Assembly (NCBI RefSeq): GCF_003095655.1
Contig: NZ_CP029151.1
Coordinates: forward strand, 2,541,001 to 2,605,000
Source of the DNA: Dokdonia sp. Dokd-P16
Lineage (GTDB): Bacteria > Bacteroidota > Bacteroidia > Flavobacteriales > Flavobacteriaceae
Reading direction: 5' to 3'
Length of the DNA stretch: 64,000 bases
The position numbers were made by a program, and so were the translations under genes. How positions within the stretch are numbered: the stretch's first letter is position 1; the number at the start of each line of letters is the position of its first letter. Below the pieces are notes generated by a model that was not told the origin of the DNA, did no database searches, and saw only the letters and a program-made list of their open reading frames with translations. Of this stretch, positions 38,201-46,632 are shown piece after piece.

Positions 38201-38699
38201 GCTAGGACTTACTAAAAATGAAAACCCAATACAGGGATCATTTATTATAGAAGAACTTACAGAGCTTGTAGAAGAAGCAGTGCTGTTAGAGTTTGACCGA
38301 ATCACAGAGCGTGGTGGAGTTTTAGGAGCAATGGAGACGATGTACCAGCGTTCTAAAATACAAGAAGAAAGCTTGTATTATGAAACGCTTAAGCATAACG
38401 GAGAGTTCCCAATAATCGGTGTAAACACCTTCTTGAGTTCAAAAGGAAGTCCTACGGTACGCCCAGCAGAAGTAATAAGAGCTACCGAAGAGGAGAAGCA
38501 ATATCAAATTGATATGCTTAATAATCTCCACAAGGAAAAAGCAGATAAGATAGAGGCACAACTTGAGACGATACAAGATGCAGCGATTAATAATCGCAAC
38601 ATTTTTGAAGAACTTATGGAAGCAACTAAGGTTTGCTCACTAGGGCAAATTACAAGTGCCCTCTTTGAAGTAGGAGGACAGTACAGACGTAATATGTAA
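35274..38699 (+). CDS. icmF: Fused isobutyryl-CoA mutase (B12-dependent) with MeaB-type G domain
   Basis: 1141 residues. It interconverts isobutyryl-CoA and n-butyryl-CoA (some members act on other short acyl-CoAs) with adenosylcobalamin. Order: B12-binding domain ([13 protein letters not shown] with the cobalamin His, then GGGGGVI), a GTPase chaperone (P-loop [10 protein letters not shown], about 200-215; later NKFD), and a large mutase TIM barrel ([24 protein letters not shown] onward). This single-chain layout is diagnostic of IcmF. The palindrome at 36608-36623 encodes AFAKA in the linker between G domain and mutase. A terminator follows. Confidence 0.96.
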   Translation: MEQATPYTPKYKVRIVTAAALFDGHDAAINIMRRIIQSTGVEVIHLGHDRSVEEVVNTAIQEDANAIAITSYQGGHNEYFKYMYDLLKEKGASHIKIFGGGGGVILPEEIQELMDYGITRIYAPDDGRAMGLQGMINDLVQQSDYAIGDKLDVTVDSLREKVPTAIARVISAAENFPEVAKKTLDAIHKKNENSLTPVLGITGTGGAGKSSLVDELVRRFLIDFPEKKIGLISVDPSKRKTGGALLGDRIRMNAINSDRVYMRSLATRQSNLALSKYVGEAIEVLKAAEYDLIILETSGIGQSDTEIIEHSDVSLYVMTPEFGAATQLEKIDMLDFADLVAINKFDKRGSLDALRDVKKQYMRNNNLWDIPQDELPVFGTIASQFNDPGMNTLYKRIMEKVNAVNESDLESTFEISQEMSEKIFVIPPSRTRYLSEIAESNRAYDAFAKAQQETAQRLYGIYKTIETIAGTAPALDKAGVQLADFTTENTEEDKDLIKLLLAQFDRVKMDLDPYNWEVITGWDEKVNRYKAPVYTFKVRDKEIKIPTHSASLSHTEIPKIALPKYQAWGDILIWCLQENVPGEFPYTAGLYPFKRTGEDPTRMFAGEGGPERTNRRFHYVSAGLPAKRLSTAFDSVTLYGNDPGMRPDIYGKIGNAGVSICCLDDAKKLYSGFDLSHAMTSVSMTINGPAPMLLGFFMNAAIDQNCEKYIKENELEAEVEAKIAAIYKGKTRPAYQGDLPEGNDGLGLMLLGVTGDQVLPADVYSRIKVETLTQVRGTVQADILKEDQAQNTCIFSTEFALRLMGDVQEYFIEQKVRNFYSVSISGYHIAEAGANPITQLALTLSNGFTYVEYYLSRGMDINKFGPNLSFFFSNGIDPEYAVIGRVARKIWAKAMKEKYKANPRAQMLKYHIQTSGRSLHAQEIDFNDIRTTLQALYAIYDNCNSLHTNAYDEAITTPTEESVRRAMAIQLIINKELGLTKNENPIQGSFIIEELTELVEEAVLLEFDRITERGGVLGAMETMYQRSKIQEESLYYETLKHNGEFPIIGVNTFLSSKGSPTVRPAEVIRATEEEKQYQIDMLNNLHKEKADKIEAQLETIQDAAINNRNIFEELMEATKVCSLGQITSALFEVGGQYRRNM
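36608..36623. repeat. TTTCGCGAAA palindrome encoding AFAKA in icmF
   Basis: CGCTTTCGCGAAAGCG in frame within the interdomain linker (DAFAKAQQ), a place that should tolerate inserted residues. Confidence 0.9.
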
Positions 38700-38718
38700 T
38701 ACTAGATGATAGTTATTA

Positions 38719-38751
38719 AAAAAAGGCGACCCAGAGGGTCGCCTTTTTTAT
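38719..38751. terminator. Terminator between icmF and the propeller lipoprotein
   Basis: Stem AAAAAGGCGACCC / GGGTCGCCTTTTT, symmetric, serving two convergent genes. Confidence 0.92.
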
Positions 38752-38760
38752 TGATTTTTT

Positions 38761-39882
38761 TCAAGCTTTATCCTTCCAAGGTCCACTTTCGGTAACATGT
38801 ATAAAGCGATTATCTTTTAATCTTGAGAGACCAAGATATCCTCCTAGCCATATGGTTCCAGATGCATCCTCATAAATGGTTTGTATAGCATTGCTTTGCA
38901 CACCATCTGCCTCTGTAAAGTTGGTGAATTTCTTTCCATCATATTTGTATACGCCAGCATTTTCGGCAGGAAACCAGATGTTCCCTTTGGAATCTTGGAA
39001 GAGCGACCAGATCTCTTCTCCTGTAATCACACCATCTGTAGTGAAATTTGTAAACTTAGTTCCGTAATAACGGCTCACGCCATTATGGTGTGTTGCAAAC
39101 CAGATATTTCCTGAGCGATCTTCTAGCATGTCATTTACATTATTTCCCGCAAGTCCGTTTGCGGTAGAGATTGTTTCTAGCGCAGTTCCATCCCAGATAA
39201 ATGCCCCGGCATTAGAAGCAAACCATAAACGTCCTTTGTTATCTTCCATGATACTGTGTACAACTTTAGTACTTGAAACACCTCTAGAATTATCTACTAC
39301 CGTTTCTGGAAGTGTGAAAGGTTTAAAAGCAGCCCCATCAAAGCTATTAACGCCATTTAAAGCCCCAATCCACAACGTTCCTTTGGCGTCTAGCAACATA
39401 CTCCATACGTTACTTTCTTTGAGCCCTTGCGCTTCTGTGTAGTTTGTAAAAGAAGGTTTTCCTGTTGTTGTAGATGTGGTCAAGTCAAGCGATGTAATTC
39501 CTCTATTGGTCCCAAACCAGATTTTGCCATTTTTATCTTCTAGAATCGCACGCACCGCTTCACCATTAAAACCTTCGTCTATAGAAAAGTAGTCTACGCT
39601 CGTTCCATTATATCGTATCACCCCATCACCATTAGTTCCCATCCACATCGTGCCTTGTGAATCTTGAAAAATCCTTCGTATGAATTGGCTTAATGGAGGA
39701 GGAGCCAAATCAATTGCACTAGGTCCCATTGTTGTTTTAGCAGCTGAGGTCGTATCGCTCAGGGCGAAATTGTCACTTTCACGCTTTAAGGAATTGGATG
39801 AAGATGGCGTCATTTCCTTACAAGAAGTCATGACAATTAAGATAATAGTTAATAACGATACTGTCATTTTATCTATAGCCAT
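38761..39882 (-). CDS. Two-component-regulator-type propeller lipoprotein
   Basis: 373 residues. The signal peptide has a lipobox (IVMTSC, Cys21). At least seven Reg_prop units follow, each with the W-x-G/A-T-x-x-G pattern (DSQGTMWMGTNGDGVIRYNG, DKNGKIWFGTNRGITSLD, DAKGTLWIGALNGVNSFDG, DRSGNIWFATHHNGVSRY). In hybrid two-component systems this forms the periplasmic sensor propeller. Here it stands alone as a lipoprotein, so its partner is unknown. Confidence 0.88.
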   Translation of the reverse strand: MAIDKMTVSLLTIILIVMTSCKEMTPSSSNSLKRESDNFALSDTTSAAKTTMGPSAIDLAPPPLSQFIRRIFQDSQGTMWMGTNGDGVIRYNGTSVDYFSIDEGFNGEAVRAILEDKNGKIWFGTNRGITSLDLTTSTTTGKPSFTNYTEAQGLKESNVWSMLLDAKGTLWIGALNGVNSFDGAAFKPFTLPETVVDNSRGVSSTKVVHSIMEDNKGRLWFASNAGAFIWDGTALETISTANGLAGNNVNDMLEDRSGNIWFATHHNGVSRYYGTKFTNFTTDGVITGEEIWSLFQDSKGNIWFPAENAGVYKYDGKKFTNFTEADGVQSNAIQTIYEDASGTIWLGGYLGLSRLKDNRFIHVTESGPWKDKA

Positions 39883-40006
39883 AATGCGTTTGTTGAGGTT
39901 AGTACTTAAAAGTAAGCTATTTAAAACTAAGATATGCTAGTTCATTCAATAAGAGGGTAGGGTGCTAGTGTTGGTTAGCGTGCATTGCAGATAACATTAC
40001 TTTTTG

Positions 40007-40588
40007 TTACTTGCTGTTTACTGTCCAGATAGTCTCAAAAGTCTCACATACGATAAGCATATTATCTATGGTTTTTACTCCGCTTTCGCTGGTGTAACTC
40101 TCAAAAAACGCTTGATGTGCTTTTTTCCATTGTTCAAGAGGATGGAGTGCTGTTCCCATATCTATGATAGCATAGGCTTTCGAGATAGCATTATAAGCCA
40201 CCGTATCAACAGTTTTGGTTCTTATAATTGCCTGCGCTTTTCCTTGAAAATCTGTGATTATTTGTAAGTTTCCCGCCTGTGGGAGACCAATGCCATTTTT
40301 CTCATACAAGAAATATAAACTAGAAGAAGCTTGCTTTTTACCTAGTACCGTAAGCGCTGCAAGCCGATCTGCATCTTCCTTATTATCATGAAAAAAGTCA
40401 GCATTGGGTAGTGGCTTGTTTGCATATTCTGGATGCGCTTGTTTAAAATCACGCCACATAGCAGCAACACTGCTATCTATATGCTGCTGCGTTTGTTCTT
40501 CTTGCAGCGAGGCCATAACCTTTGGAACAGAAGCCTCATTCTTGCAACCTATAGAAATCAATAAAAGAAGTGTGATTGCAATTTTCAT
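40007..40588 (-). CDS. ASCH-domain lipoprotein
   Basis: 193 residues. The N-terminus MKIAITLLLLISIGCKNE has a lipobox (Cys15). The rest follows the ASCH (YhfF-like) order: ADFFHDNKEDADRLAALTVLGKKQASSSLYFLYE, a beta strand AQAIIRTKTVDTV, then PLEQWKKAHQAFFESYT and NMLIVCETFETIW. ASCH domains are normally cytosolic and thought to bind RNA or modified nucleosides, so a lipid-anchored form is odd. It is the last ordinary gene before the cassette array. Confidence 0.75.
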   Translation of the reverse strand: MKIAITLLLLISIGCKNEASVPKVMASLQEEQTQQHIDSSVAAMWRDFKQAHPEYANKPLPNADFFHDNKEDADRLAALTVLGKKQASSSLYFLYEKNGIGLPQAGNLQIITDFQGKAQAIIRTKTVDTVAYNAISKAYAIIDMGTALHPLEQWKKAHQAFFESYTSESGVKTIDNMLIVCETFETIWTVNSK

Positions 40589-40600
40589 GAGTTTGTTTTT

Positions 40601-40804
40601 ATAAGTACGCTTTCGCGAAAATGTGAAGAGCTGAAAGAAAGAGCAAAATAAACAATCATAATGTCATCAAATAAGTTATTGTAGACTGCCTTTGTCATTA
40701 TAAAATCAGGAAGACCCCACGAAGAAAATTATAAATCAAGATTAGCTTAAAGGCTTGTGCTGAGTGTAACCGATTTAGGCTTTTATTTTAACTCAGTTCT
40801 TGTT
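40601..40804 (-). repeat. Cassette-site repeat, right half only (copy 1, array edge)
   Basis: Starts at a degenerate TTTCGCGAAA palindrome (40606-40625) and carries only the right arm (GTCATTATAAAATCAGGAAG, TTAGCTTAAAGGCTTGTGCT, ending CTCAGTTCTTGTT). The left arm is missing, so this marks the left edge of the array. Confidence 0.8.
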
Positions 40805-40819
40805 AGTCACGGTTCTTTT

Positions 40820-41251
40820 TTAAATTCGGCTTATAACTTCAGATATGTAATTCCAGATAGAATTCCATATAGATTTTCCTTTCTCATTGTTTGGGTCTGT
40901 TAACCAAAGACCACAAACATTGCATATAATTTTATCTTTATAAGTAGCTTTTCCCGAAAGAGAATCAAGAGCTGAAATATCAAATTCATCTGTTGTGTTT
41001 GTCCATTCCACTTTTTCCATTCGAATTTTAGTAGATTGACATCTTGAACATCTTATTCTATTATCTTTAAACTTATCTCTACGATCTTCGAAAGTCAGTT
41101 TTTCAATTTTTGATTCAGACATATTCCGTTCAGCCAAATATTCTTTTATTTCTGATTGAGTTTCTTTCATAAAAGTCAGAAGTTTGAATTTTGCAAAAAA
41201 TGCTAATTCATAATCGTTTAATTGACTTATAAATCTATGTACTCTACTCAT
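40820..41251 (-). CDS. Cassette gene A: zinc-ribbon protein of unknown function
   Basis: 143 residues from the ATG at 41251. An in-frame ATG at 41281 lies in the neighbouring repeat (giving MQWPV) and is not the real start. Helical N-terminus, then two Cys pairs, C68-x2-C71 (IRCSRCQ) and C110-x2-C113 (IICNVCGLW), forming a likely zinc ribbon. No family recognised. Its flanks are matched inverted repeats: GTGATTAAC on the start side and GTGACTAAC on the stop side, read inward to the repeat. Confidence 0.65.
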   Translation of the reverse strand: MSRVHRFISQLNDYELAFFAKFKLLTFMKETQSEIKEYLAERNMSESKIEKLTFEDRRDKFKDNRIRCSRCQSTKIRMEKVEWTNTTDEFDISALDSLSGKATYKDKIICNVCGLWLTDPNNEKGKSIWNSIWNYISEVISRI

Positions 41252-41266
41252 TTTCGTATTGTGATT

Positions 41267-41569
41267 AACAGGCCACTGCATAAAGCGAGTGCGGCTCCCG
41301 ATAGCTATCGGGATTGCTGGTTTGCTTTAATCTTTGGTCTTATCTGTTTGGACTAAATATACAATGAATTTTGGAGTTGTGCGCAGGGTGTAGCAGTTTC
41401 CAAGTTAACTGCTAGAAGTATGCATTATAGAAAGCACAAAGAGCTTAAGAAAAGCTGTTGGCATCATAAAATCATGAAGACTTTATTATGAACTATAAAT
41501 TAAAATTAGCCTAAAAGCTTGTGCTGAGCGAAGTCGATGTAGGCTTGTTTTTTAACTCAGTTTTTTGTT
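41267..41569 (-). repeat. Cassette-site repeat, copy 2 (full, 303 bp)
   Basis: Runs from AAC to GTT. The left arm holds AGGCCACTGCATAAAGCGAG, the palindrome CCCGATAGCTATCGGG and the conserved CTAAATATACAATGAATT. The centre is a decayed palindrome. The right arm ends GCTGAGCGAAGTCGATGTAG and AACTCAGTTTTTTGTT. Confidence 0.9.
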
Positions 41570-41581
41570 GGTAACTGGCTT

Positions 41582-42028
41582 TTATTTTTCAATTCTGTAT
41601 TCAATTATTTTACACTTTATAATTAAATCAGAATCGAGTTTTTCTTTTGCAATTAATCCATTTCCGCTTTTAGATAATAATTCAGGATAAAAATCAAGAG
41701 TATATTCATCTTTATTTTTTATGAGCAAAGCTTGAATTATCATTGCTCCATACTCTCTCATATTCAAATATGAAATATCAGAGCACGTAATGGTGATTAA
41801 CTCATTGGAATCTTTAAATTCTTTATTTCTATTAAAGCAACTTAATGTAATTTTAATTTGACCTTTTCCACATGAGTGATCTTCAAATTTAAATCCAGAA
41901 TTATATTCAAAATTAGTAATTAAAGCATCGTGAAAATCTCCGTAATTATCAGCAATTTCACTTAGTAGATTCATTTTTTTTGAATTGAGTTTCGGAAAAT
42001 ACTTACCAATTTTATTCAATAAATTCAT
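41582..42028 (-). CDS. Cassette gene B: unknown cytosolic protein
   Basis: 148 residues from the ATG at 42028; an in-frame ATG at 42067 lies in the repeat. It contains DNYGDFHDALITNFEYN and an alternating beta region (GQIKITLSCFNRN, ELITITCSDISYLNMREYG). No signal peptide, and I do not recognise a family. Flanks: GTTGCCAAC on the start side and GTTACCAAC on the stop side. Confidence 0.55.
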   Translation of the reverse strand: MNLLNKIGKYFPKLNSKKMNLLSEIADNYGDFHDALITNFEYNSGFKFEDHSCGKGQIKITLSCFNRNKEFKDSNELITITCSDISYLNMREYGAMIIQALLIKNKDEYTLDFYPELLSKSGNGLIAKEKLDSDLIIKCKIIEYRIEK

Positions 42029-42057
42029 TTTATTCGAGTCGAGTTTTGCTTGTTGCC

Positions 42058-42397
42058 AACAAGCCATTGCATATAGCGAGTGGATATTCCCATAGCTATC
42101 AGGATTGCTAGTTTGCTTTAATTTATGGTCTTGTTTTTTTAATCTAAATATACAATGAATTTTGGAGTTGGTGTTGTACGTAGCACCTTCAAAGTTGGCT
42201 ATTACGCTTTCGCGAAAGCGTAACCCAAATATGAGAAGTGAAGAGCATTTGTCGTAGTAGTTAATAAGCTCTTAAGACAAGTCTTTGCTATCGTAAAATG
42301 AAGAAGACCGTATGATGAATATCATTGGCTAGTTTAGCCTAAAAACATGTGCTGGGTGAAGGTGTAGTAGGCTTGGTTTTTAACTCAGTTCTTTGTT
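42058..42397 (-). repeat. Cassette-site repeat, copy 3 (full, 340 bp, intact central palindrome)
   Basis: The centre has a perfect 22-base TTTCGCGAAA palindrome at 42202-42223. The right arm is of the longer subtype (AGTAGTTAATAAGCTCTTAA). The left arm's 16-base palindrome is partly decayed. Confidence 0.9.
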
Positions 42398-42789
42398 ATA
42401 AGACGTTTCCCTTTTATAATCGATAAATACATTGTTATTAAAATAGGCCCCACAAACATTAACCACTCATCTGGTTCCTCAATCATAATAACCCATTTCC
42501 ATGCCTTTGTTCCCCCTTGTATTGAGTTGAATAAAACAAATCCGATTATTCCGATTGATAGAAAAGTAAGATTTATAAACTCAACGTTTTTGTTTTTACT
42601 TTGTTTGAGATTCATAAGTAGTCCAACATAACCAAGTATTCCAAAGGTAATTGAGATTAAAATCAACGTATCATCGACATCAAATTTTGACAGTAAGTTA
42701 GCCAAAGCGTAAATACTTAATACCATAAAATATGTCATTGGTATTAATGCTACTATGGTCAGAATAATATTTACCGTTTCTTTCTTCAA
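42385..42789 (-). CDS. Cassette gene C: small membrane protein
   Basis: 134 residues with about four hydrophobic helices (ILTIVALIPMTYFMVLSI, LILISITFGILGYVGLLM, LTFLSIGIIGFVLF, WLMFVGPILITMYLSII). The start is a TTG codon at 42789; no better start exists upstream. The last residues (ITKN) and the TGA stop are supplied by the repeat end. No family recognised. The flanks differ mainly by transitions (AATGCTTTACAAT versus AACGTCTTATAAC). Confidence 0.55.
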   Translation of the reverse strand: MKKETVNIILTIVALIPMTYFMVLSIYALANLLSKFDVDDTLILISITFGILGYVGLLMNLKQSKNKNVEFINLTFLSIGIIGFVLFNSIQGGTKAWKWVIMIEEPDEWLMFVGPILITMYLSIIKGKRLITKN

Positions 42790-42838
42790 TGTGTGCTATT
42801 GCAATCTCGTAATTTCGTTCTGTTTTCTAATGCTTTAC

Positions 42839-43187
42839 AATAGACCAATGCATAAAGAGAGTTCAGCTCCCGATAGCTATCGGGATTGCAGATTTGCTTT
42901 AATTTGTGGTCTTGTTTGTTTGATCTAAATATACAATGAATTTTAGAGTTGTGCGCAGGGTGTAGAGCTTTCCAAATTGACTGTAAGAATTACTCTTTCG
43001 CGAAAGCGTAATAAGTATGATTGAAGAAAAAATAGCCATCATCGCAGTAGTAAATAAGATCTTATAAGAATCCTTTACGATCATAATACCAAAAAGACCC
43101 TACGATAAATTATGGATTAAAATTAGCTTAAAAACTTTTACTGAGCGGAGCTAAAGTAGCCTTGTTCTTTTAACTAAGGTCTTTGTT
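42839..43187 (-). repeat. Cassette-site repeat, copy 4 (full, 349 bp)
   Basis: Left end AAT instead of AAC. Contains CCCGATAGCTATCGGG, CTAAATATACAATGAATT, a near-perfect TTTCGCGAAA palindrome around 42993-43012, and the long-subtype right arm ending GGTCTTTGTT. Confidence 0.9.
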
Positions 43188-43196
43188 ATAGCCAGT

Positions 43197-44432
43197 TTAA
43201 TATTTACTTATTAATTCCGAAATATTATTGTCCGTAGTCTCCGACATTATATCCAAAAGATCGTCAACTGTTAAATTGCTATGCGCTTTGATTTTCTTTA
43301 AAATTTCAATTAACTGATCTTTATCATTTTCAAATAAATCTTTAAAAAACTTAAAGGATCTTCCGTATTGACCTACCTCGTTAAAGTAAATGAATTTTGA
43401 GCCATACAATTTTCCTTTATCCACACTTTCAATTGGTCCATTTGCTCTCCAATCTAATAGATTTCCTTCTCTAGAGAACTTATTTGCTGCTGATAGTCTA
43501 TCATCTATGAAATATCTTTTAGCTTCTTGCGGTGCGATTTTTTTACAGAATTCATAAGCAAGGTATTCAGATAAGCCATCTCTAAACCATCTGTATTCAT
43601 AACCTTTAAGATTATATTTTTGAAGTAAAGTTCCTTCAATTATTTCATGCGAGAATGTGTTCCCTATTTTATTAGTCAACTTAACTATATTCAAACTGTC
43701 TGATTCATATAATGGTATTGTCCAAGGAATATTTCGGCTTTTTCCTATGGTTATGGTATTGTTTGAATTTGTTGTGGTTAAAAAAAGATTTTCTTTCTCA
43801 ATTTCATCAACTAGAAATTTATTTACTAACAAGCTATCTAAATGACCAAGCAGTTTTAAAGATATTTCACTTTCTCTTTTTAAACCTTCATCGAAATATA
43901 TTGTGTAACCAAATTTACTTATTGAATCGGCTGAAGATTTATCTAAAATTTTTAAGTTGGTGATATTATTGACAGGGTCATCACCAAATATTTCCTCATT
44001 CATGTATGAAGCTCTTGTGGTTAAAGGAAATTCATGTGGTTTTAGCCTATTAATTACTTGAATTTTAGCTCCGGTGTCAGTCAGTTTGTATGTGAGTTCT
44101 AGTTTATCTGATTTGTAGTTTTCATAAAACTTAGTTCCTTTTATTGAAAATATTGAGTCATTAATTTTCTTCACGAAATTGATTTCTATTTTCGTGATTA
44201 TCGCAGATGATTTAAAGTTTAAGTAAGAATATAAGGAAGTAAAAGATGTGTTGATATCACTACCTTTAAAATGAAACTCTTGAGATAGATGTGGTTTTAT
44301 TAAATCGTAATTCTTCTCATTATTAGCTTTTTTAATGTTGTCTACAATATTTATTTCGGTTTCATTCGGTTCGCGTCTGTTACAACTTAAAAGTACTATA
44401 GAAATTATCAATAATATAAATTCTCTTTTCAT
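43197..44432 (-). CDS. Cassette gene D: zincin-like lipoprotein with a degenerate metal site
   Basis: 411 residues. The signal peptide has a lipobox (IVLLSC, Cys17). The N-terminal half looks like an NTF2/DUF-type domain. The C-terminal half has FSHEIIEG (His262, Glu263) followed 20 residues later by RDGLSEYLAYEF (Glu289), the layout of gluzincin peptidases (HExxH + E). However, the second His of HExxH is Glu266. It may be inactive or use another ligand set. Flanks: AATTGGTTATAAC on the start side and AACTGGCTATAAC on the stop side. Confidence 0.6.
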   Translation of the reverse strand: MKREFILLIISIVLLSCNRREPNETEINIVDNIKKANNEKNYDLIKPHLSQEFHFKGSDINTSFTSLYSYLNFKSSAIITKIEINFVKKINDSIFSIKGTKFYENYKSDKLELTYKLTDTGAKIQVINRLKPHEFPLTTRASYMNEEIFGDDPVNNITNLKILDKSSADSISKFGYTIYFDEGLKRESEISLKLLGHLDSLLVNKFLVDEIEKENLFLTTTNSNNTITIGKSRNIPWTIPLYESDSLNIVKLTNKIGNTFSHEIIEGTLLQKYNLKGYEYRWFRDGLSEYLAYEFCKKIAPQEAKRYFIDDRLSAANKFSREGNLLDWRANGPIESVDKGKLYGSKFIYFNEVGQYGRSFKFFKDLFENDKDQLIEILKKIKAHSNLTVDDLLDIMSETTDNNISELISKY

Positions 44433-44450
44433 AAGGTCATAATTGGTTAT

Positions 44451-44754
44451 AACAGCCCACTACATAAATCAAGCACTACTCCCGATAGCTATCGGGATTG
44501 CTAGTTTGCTTTAATTTATGGTCTTGTTTTTTAATCTAAATATACAATGAATTTTGTAGTTGTATGCCGCGTGTAAGGGTTTCAAAGTTGACTGCTAGAA
44601 GTATGCTTTTGGGAGAGTATAAAGAGCGTAAGAAATGCTGTTGCCATCATAAAATCCTGAAGACTTTATTATGAACTATAAATTAAAATTAGCCTAAAAG
44701 CTTTTGCTGAGCGTAGCCGAAGCAGACCTTGTTTTTTTAACTCAGAGCTTTGTT
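44451..44754 (-). repeat. Cassette-site repeat, copy 5 (full, 304 bp)
   Basis: AAC to GTT. CCCGATAGCTATCGGG and CTAAATATACAATGAATT are intact, and the central palindrome has decayed to TATGCTTTTGGGAGAGTATA. Short-subtype right arm. Confidence 0.9.
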
Positions 44755-44768
44755 GTTTACAGTAATTT

Positions 44769-45305
44769 TCACGTCATCCAGATTTCATATTCAACTATGA
44801 CTGTCCAGATTCCGTAAACTTTTTTTAGAAAATACTTCTTTCCATATGCACTTCCTGTAAATTTCCAATAACGCACAGAAACAACACAATTTTCGTATTT
44901 ATTATCAAAAATAGGTTCGCTTATTGAAATAATATTTTGTCTTTTCTTTGTCTTTTTAAATAGTTTTTCAGCGTCTTTTTTAGTTAAACATTCTTTATTC
45001 TTAATAAAATCCTTGTTGTAAATTAATTCGTTTATCAATTCCGAATTCCAAATGCCAACTCTACTTTTTGATTCATTTAGTTCAATTTCCTTTAAAACAT
45101 TTTCGGGGATATTAAGTCCAGTTGCTACTTTAAAATCTTTTGCGTCGAAAGAGGTTTTTGGTTTTTCACATTGGATATTCATTCCTCGTCCACCTTTTAC
45201 AATTTCGTAGTCAATGATTTTCCTAAACACCTCAGATTCCGAGTTATTTTGTGAATAGCCCACAGTTGCAATTAATATCAGAAGTATGTTTAAAGTTCGT
45301 TTCAT
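44769..45305 (-). CDS. Cassette gene E: exported protein of unknown function
   Basis: 178 residues with a signal peptide (MKRTLNILLILIATVGYSQ). The mature part has a paired Cys pattern (IQCEKP, KNECLTKK, ENCVVSV) and a C-terminal beta region (GKKYFLKKVYGIWTVIVEYE). No family recognised. Flanks: GTATTGTACCCAAC versus TTACTGTAAACAAC (10 of 14 identical). Confidence 0.6.
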   Translation of the reverse strand: MKRTLNILLILIATVGYSQNNSESEVFRKIIDYEIVKGGRGMNIQCEKPKTSFDAKDFKVATGLNIPENVLKEIELNESKSRVGIWNSELINELIYNKDFIKNKECLTKKDAEKLFKKTKKRQNIISISEPIFDNKYENCVVSVRYWKFTGSAYGKKYFLKKVYGIWTVIVEYEIWMT

Positions 45306-45317
45306 CGTATTGTACCC

Positions 45318-45617
45318 AACGGGCCACTTTATAAAGCGAGTGCGGTTCCGGATAACTATCGGAATTGCTGATTTGCTTTAGTTTATGGTTTTGTTTGGAC
45401 TAAATATACAATGAATTTTGGAGTTGTGTGCTAGGCGTAGTGGTTTCAAAGTTGACTGCTAGAAGTATGCTTTCTGGAAAGTATAAAGAGCGTAAGTAAG
45501 GCTTTTATAGTCCTCAAATCAAGAAGATCTTGAGATGAATATTATTGATTAGTTTAGCTTAGAAACATGTGCTGAGTGAAGGTGTAATAGTCTTGCTTTT
45601 AAACTCAGTTCTTTGTT
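45318..45617 (-). repeat. Cassette-site repeat, copy 6 (full, 300 bp)
   Basis: Left end ACCCAAC fits the classical RYYYAAC attC box exactly. Its left-arm palindrome is slightly decayed (CCGGATAACTATCGG). The centre is TATGCTTTCTGGAAAGTATA. Confidence 0.88.
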
Positions 45618-45635
45618 TGTATTTCGTTGTTTTTT

Positions 45636-46346
45636 TTAGTTTTCAAATTCACAAATAATAGGTAAATGGTCACTAATTTTTAACCACTCATTAATTTTTC
45701 CAAATTCCATTTTTATAAGTCCGTTTATAAATTCCTTACTACCGAAAATATAATCTATATGATATGGTTTTTCTAATTGTCTATGAAGGAAAAAAGTCGG
45801 TCGCGTTTCAATTCCTTGTTCTTCTTTCCAATAGTTATGATATAAGCTTTCAATTCCAATTTCGTTCAATTCATTCACAACGTCAGAATGATTCCACCAT
45901 CTGTCCCATTTGTCCCAAATTTTATTACTATTGAAATCTCCGATAATTAAACTCTTATTCAATTTTGATTTGTTGACTTGAAGATATTTCCATAATTGTC
46001 CGATATACCCAAAAGTCGGTGATTTATTACTGTGTGTCCAAACTGCTAATAAGTCAAAATCTCCATTTACAGAACAAGGTAAAAAGTGTTTTACTTTATG
46101 GTCTTTAAAATTGTCCGACCAATTCAATTTTTTTAGTCCTATATTTTTCTTTGCAAAAATTCCAATTCCTTTATTTTTGGTATCTCCAATCCACAAATGA
46201 TTTTCCGCCCATTTAATATATTCCTTATGTTTCGTTTCCGCTGGATTTTCACACTCTTGAATTATAATAATATCAGCATTGAAGGTTGATAAATTATCAA
46301 ACTTATTTCTCAATGCTCCATTACAATTCCAAGTTAATATCTTCAA
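45636..46346 (-). CDS. Cassette gene F: endonuclease/exonuclease/phosphatase (EEP) family protein
   Basis: 236 residues, no signal peptide, so it acts in the cytosol. All EEP catalytic positions are seen: Asn7 (TWNCN), Glu31 (IIQEC), Asp137 and Asn139 (IIGDFNS), Asp198 (YHIDYIF), Asp226-His227 (ISDHLPI). The family cleaves phosphodiester bonds in nucleic acids, lipids or inositol phosphates. Closest by eye are the ExoIII-like DNase/DNA-repair types. It is a single gene between cassette sites. Confidence 0.85.
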   Translation of the reverse strand: MKILTWNCNGALRNKFDNLSTFNADIIIIQECENPAETKHKEYIKWAENHLWIGDTKNKGIGIFAKKNIGLKKLNWSDNFKDHKVKHFLPCSVNGDFDLLAVWTHSNKSPTFGYIGQLWKYLQVNKSKLNKSLIIGDFNSNKIWDKWDRWWNHSDVVNELNEIGIESLYHNYWKEEQGIETRPTFFLHRQLEKPYHIDYIFGSKEFINGLIKMEFGKINEWLKISDHLPIICEFEN

Positions 46347-46373
46347 TTCTAGTGAGTTTTTTTAATGAATGTG

Positions 46374-46548
46374 AACAAACCACTACAAAAAGCAAATCCA
46401 GCTCTCAATAACTATTGAGTATGCTAATTTCTTCTACTTTGCGGTCTTGTTTATTTGCTCTAAATATACAATGAATTACGGTGTTACTTGATTCACATAG
46501 AGAATACACTTCTGTAAATGACAATCATATTTTCGCGAAAGCGTAAAA
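46374..46548 (-). repeat. Cassette-site repeat, left half only (copy 7)
   Basis: AAC start, diverged left arm (ACTATTGAGTATGCTAATTT, then CTAAATATACAATGAATT) ending exactly at a TTTCGCGAAA palindrome (46531-46546). The right arm is absent; copy 8 supplies a right half 2.7 kb away. Confidence 0.82.
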
Positions 46549-46558
46549 AACCAATAAT

Positions 46559-46593
46559 AACAAGGGCTTCTCTGTAATAAAGAAGCCCTTGTT
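46559..46593 (-). terminator. Terminator of the TonB receptor gene
   Basis: Perfect 13-base stem AACAAGGGCTTCT / AGAAGCCCTTGTT with a 9-base loop, downstream of the receptor stop. Confidence 0.85.
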
Positions 46594-46632
46594 GCAATTT
46601 ACAAATGTGATAATGCTATCAAAAATGGTTTG

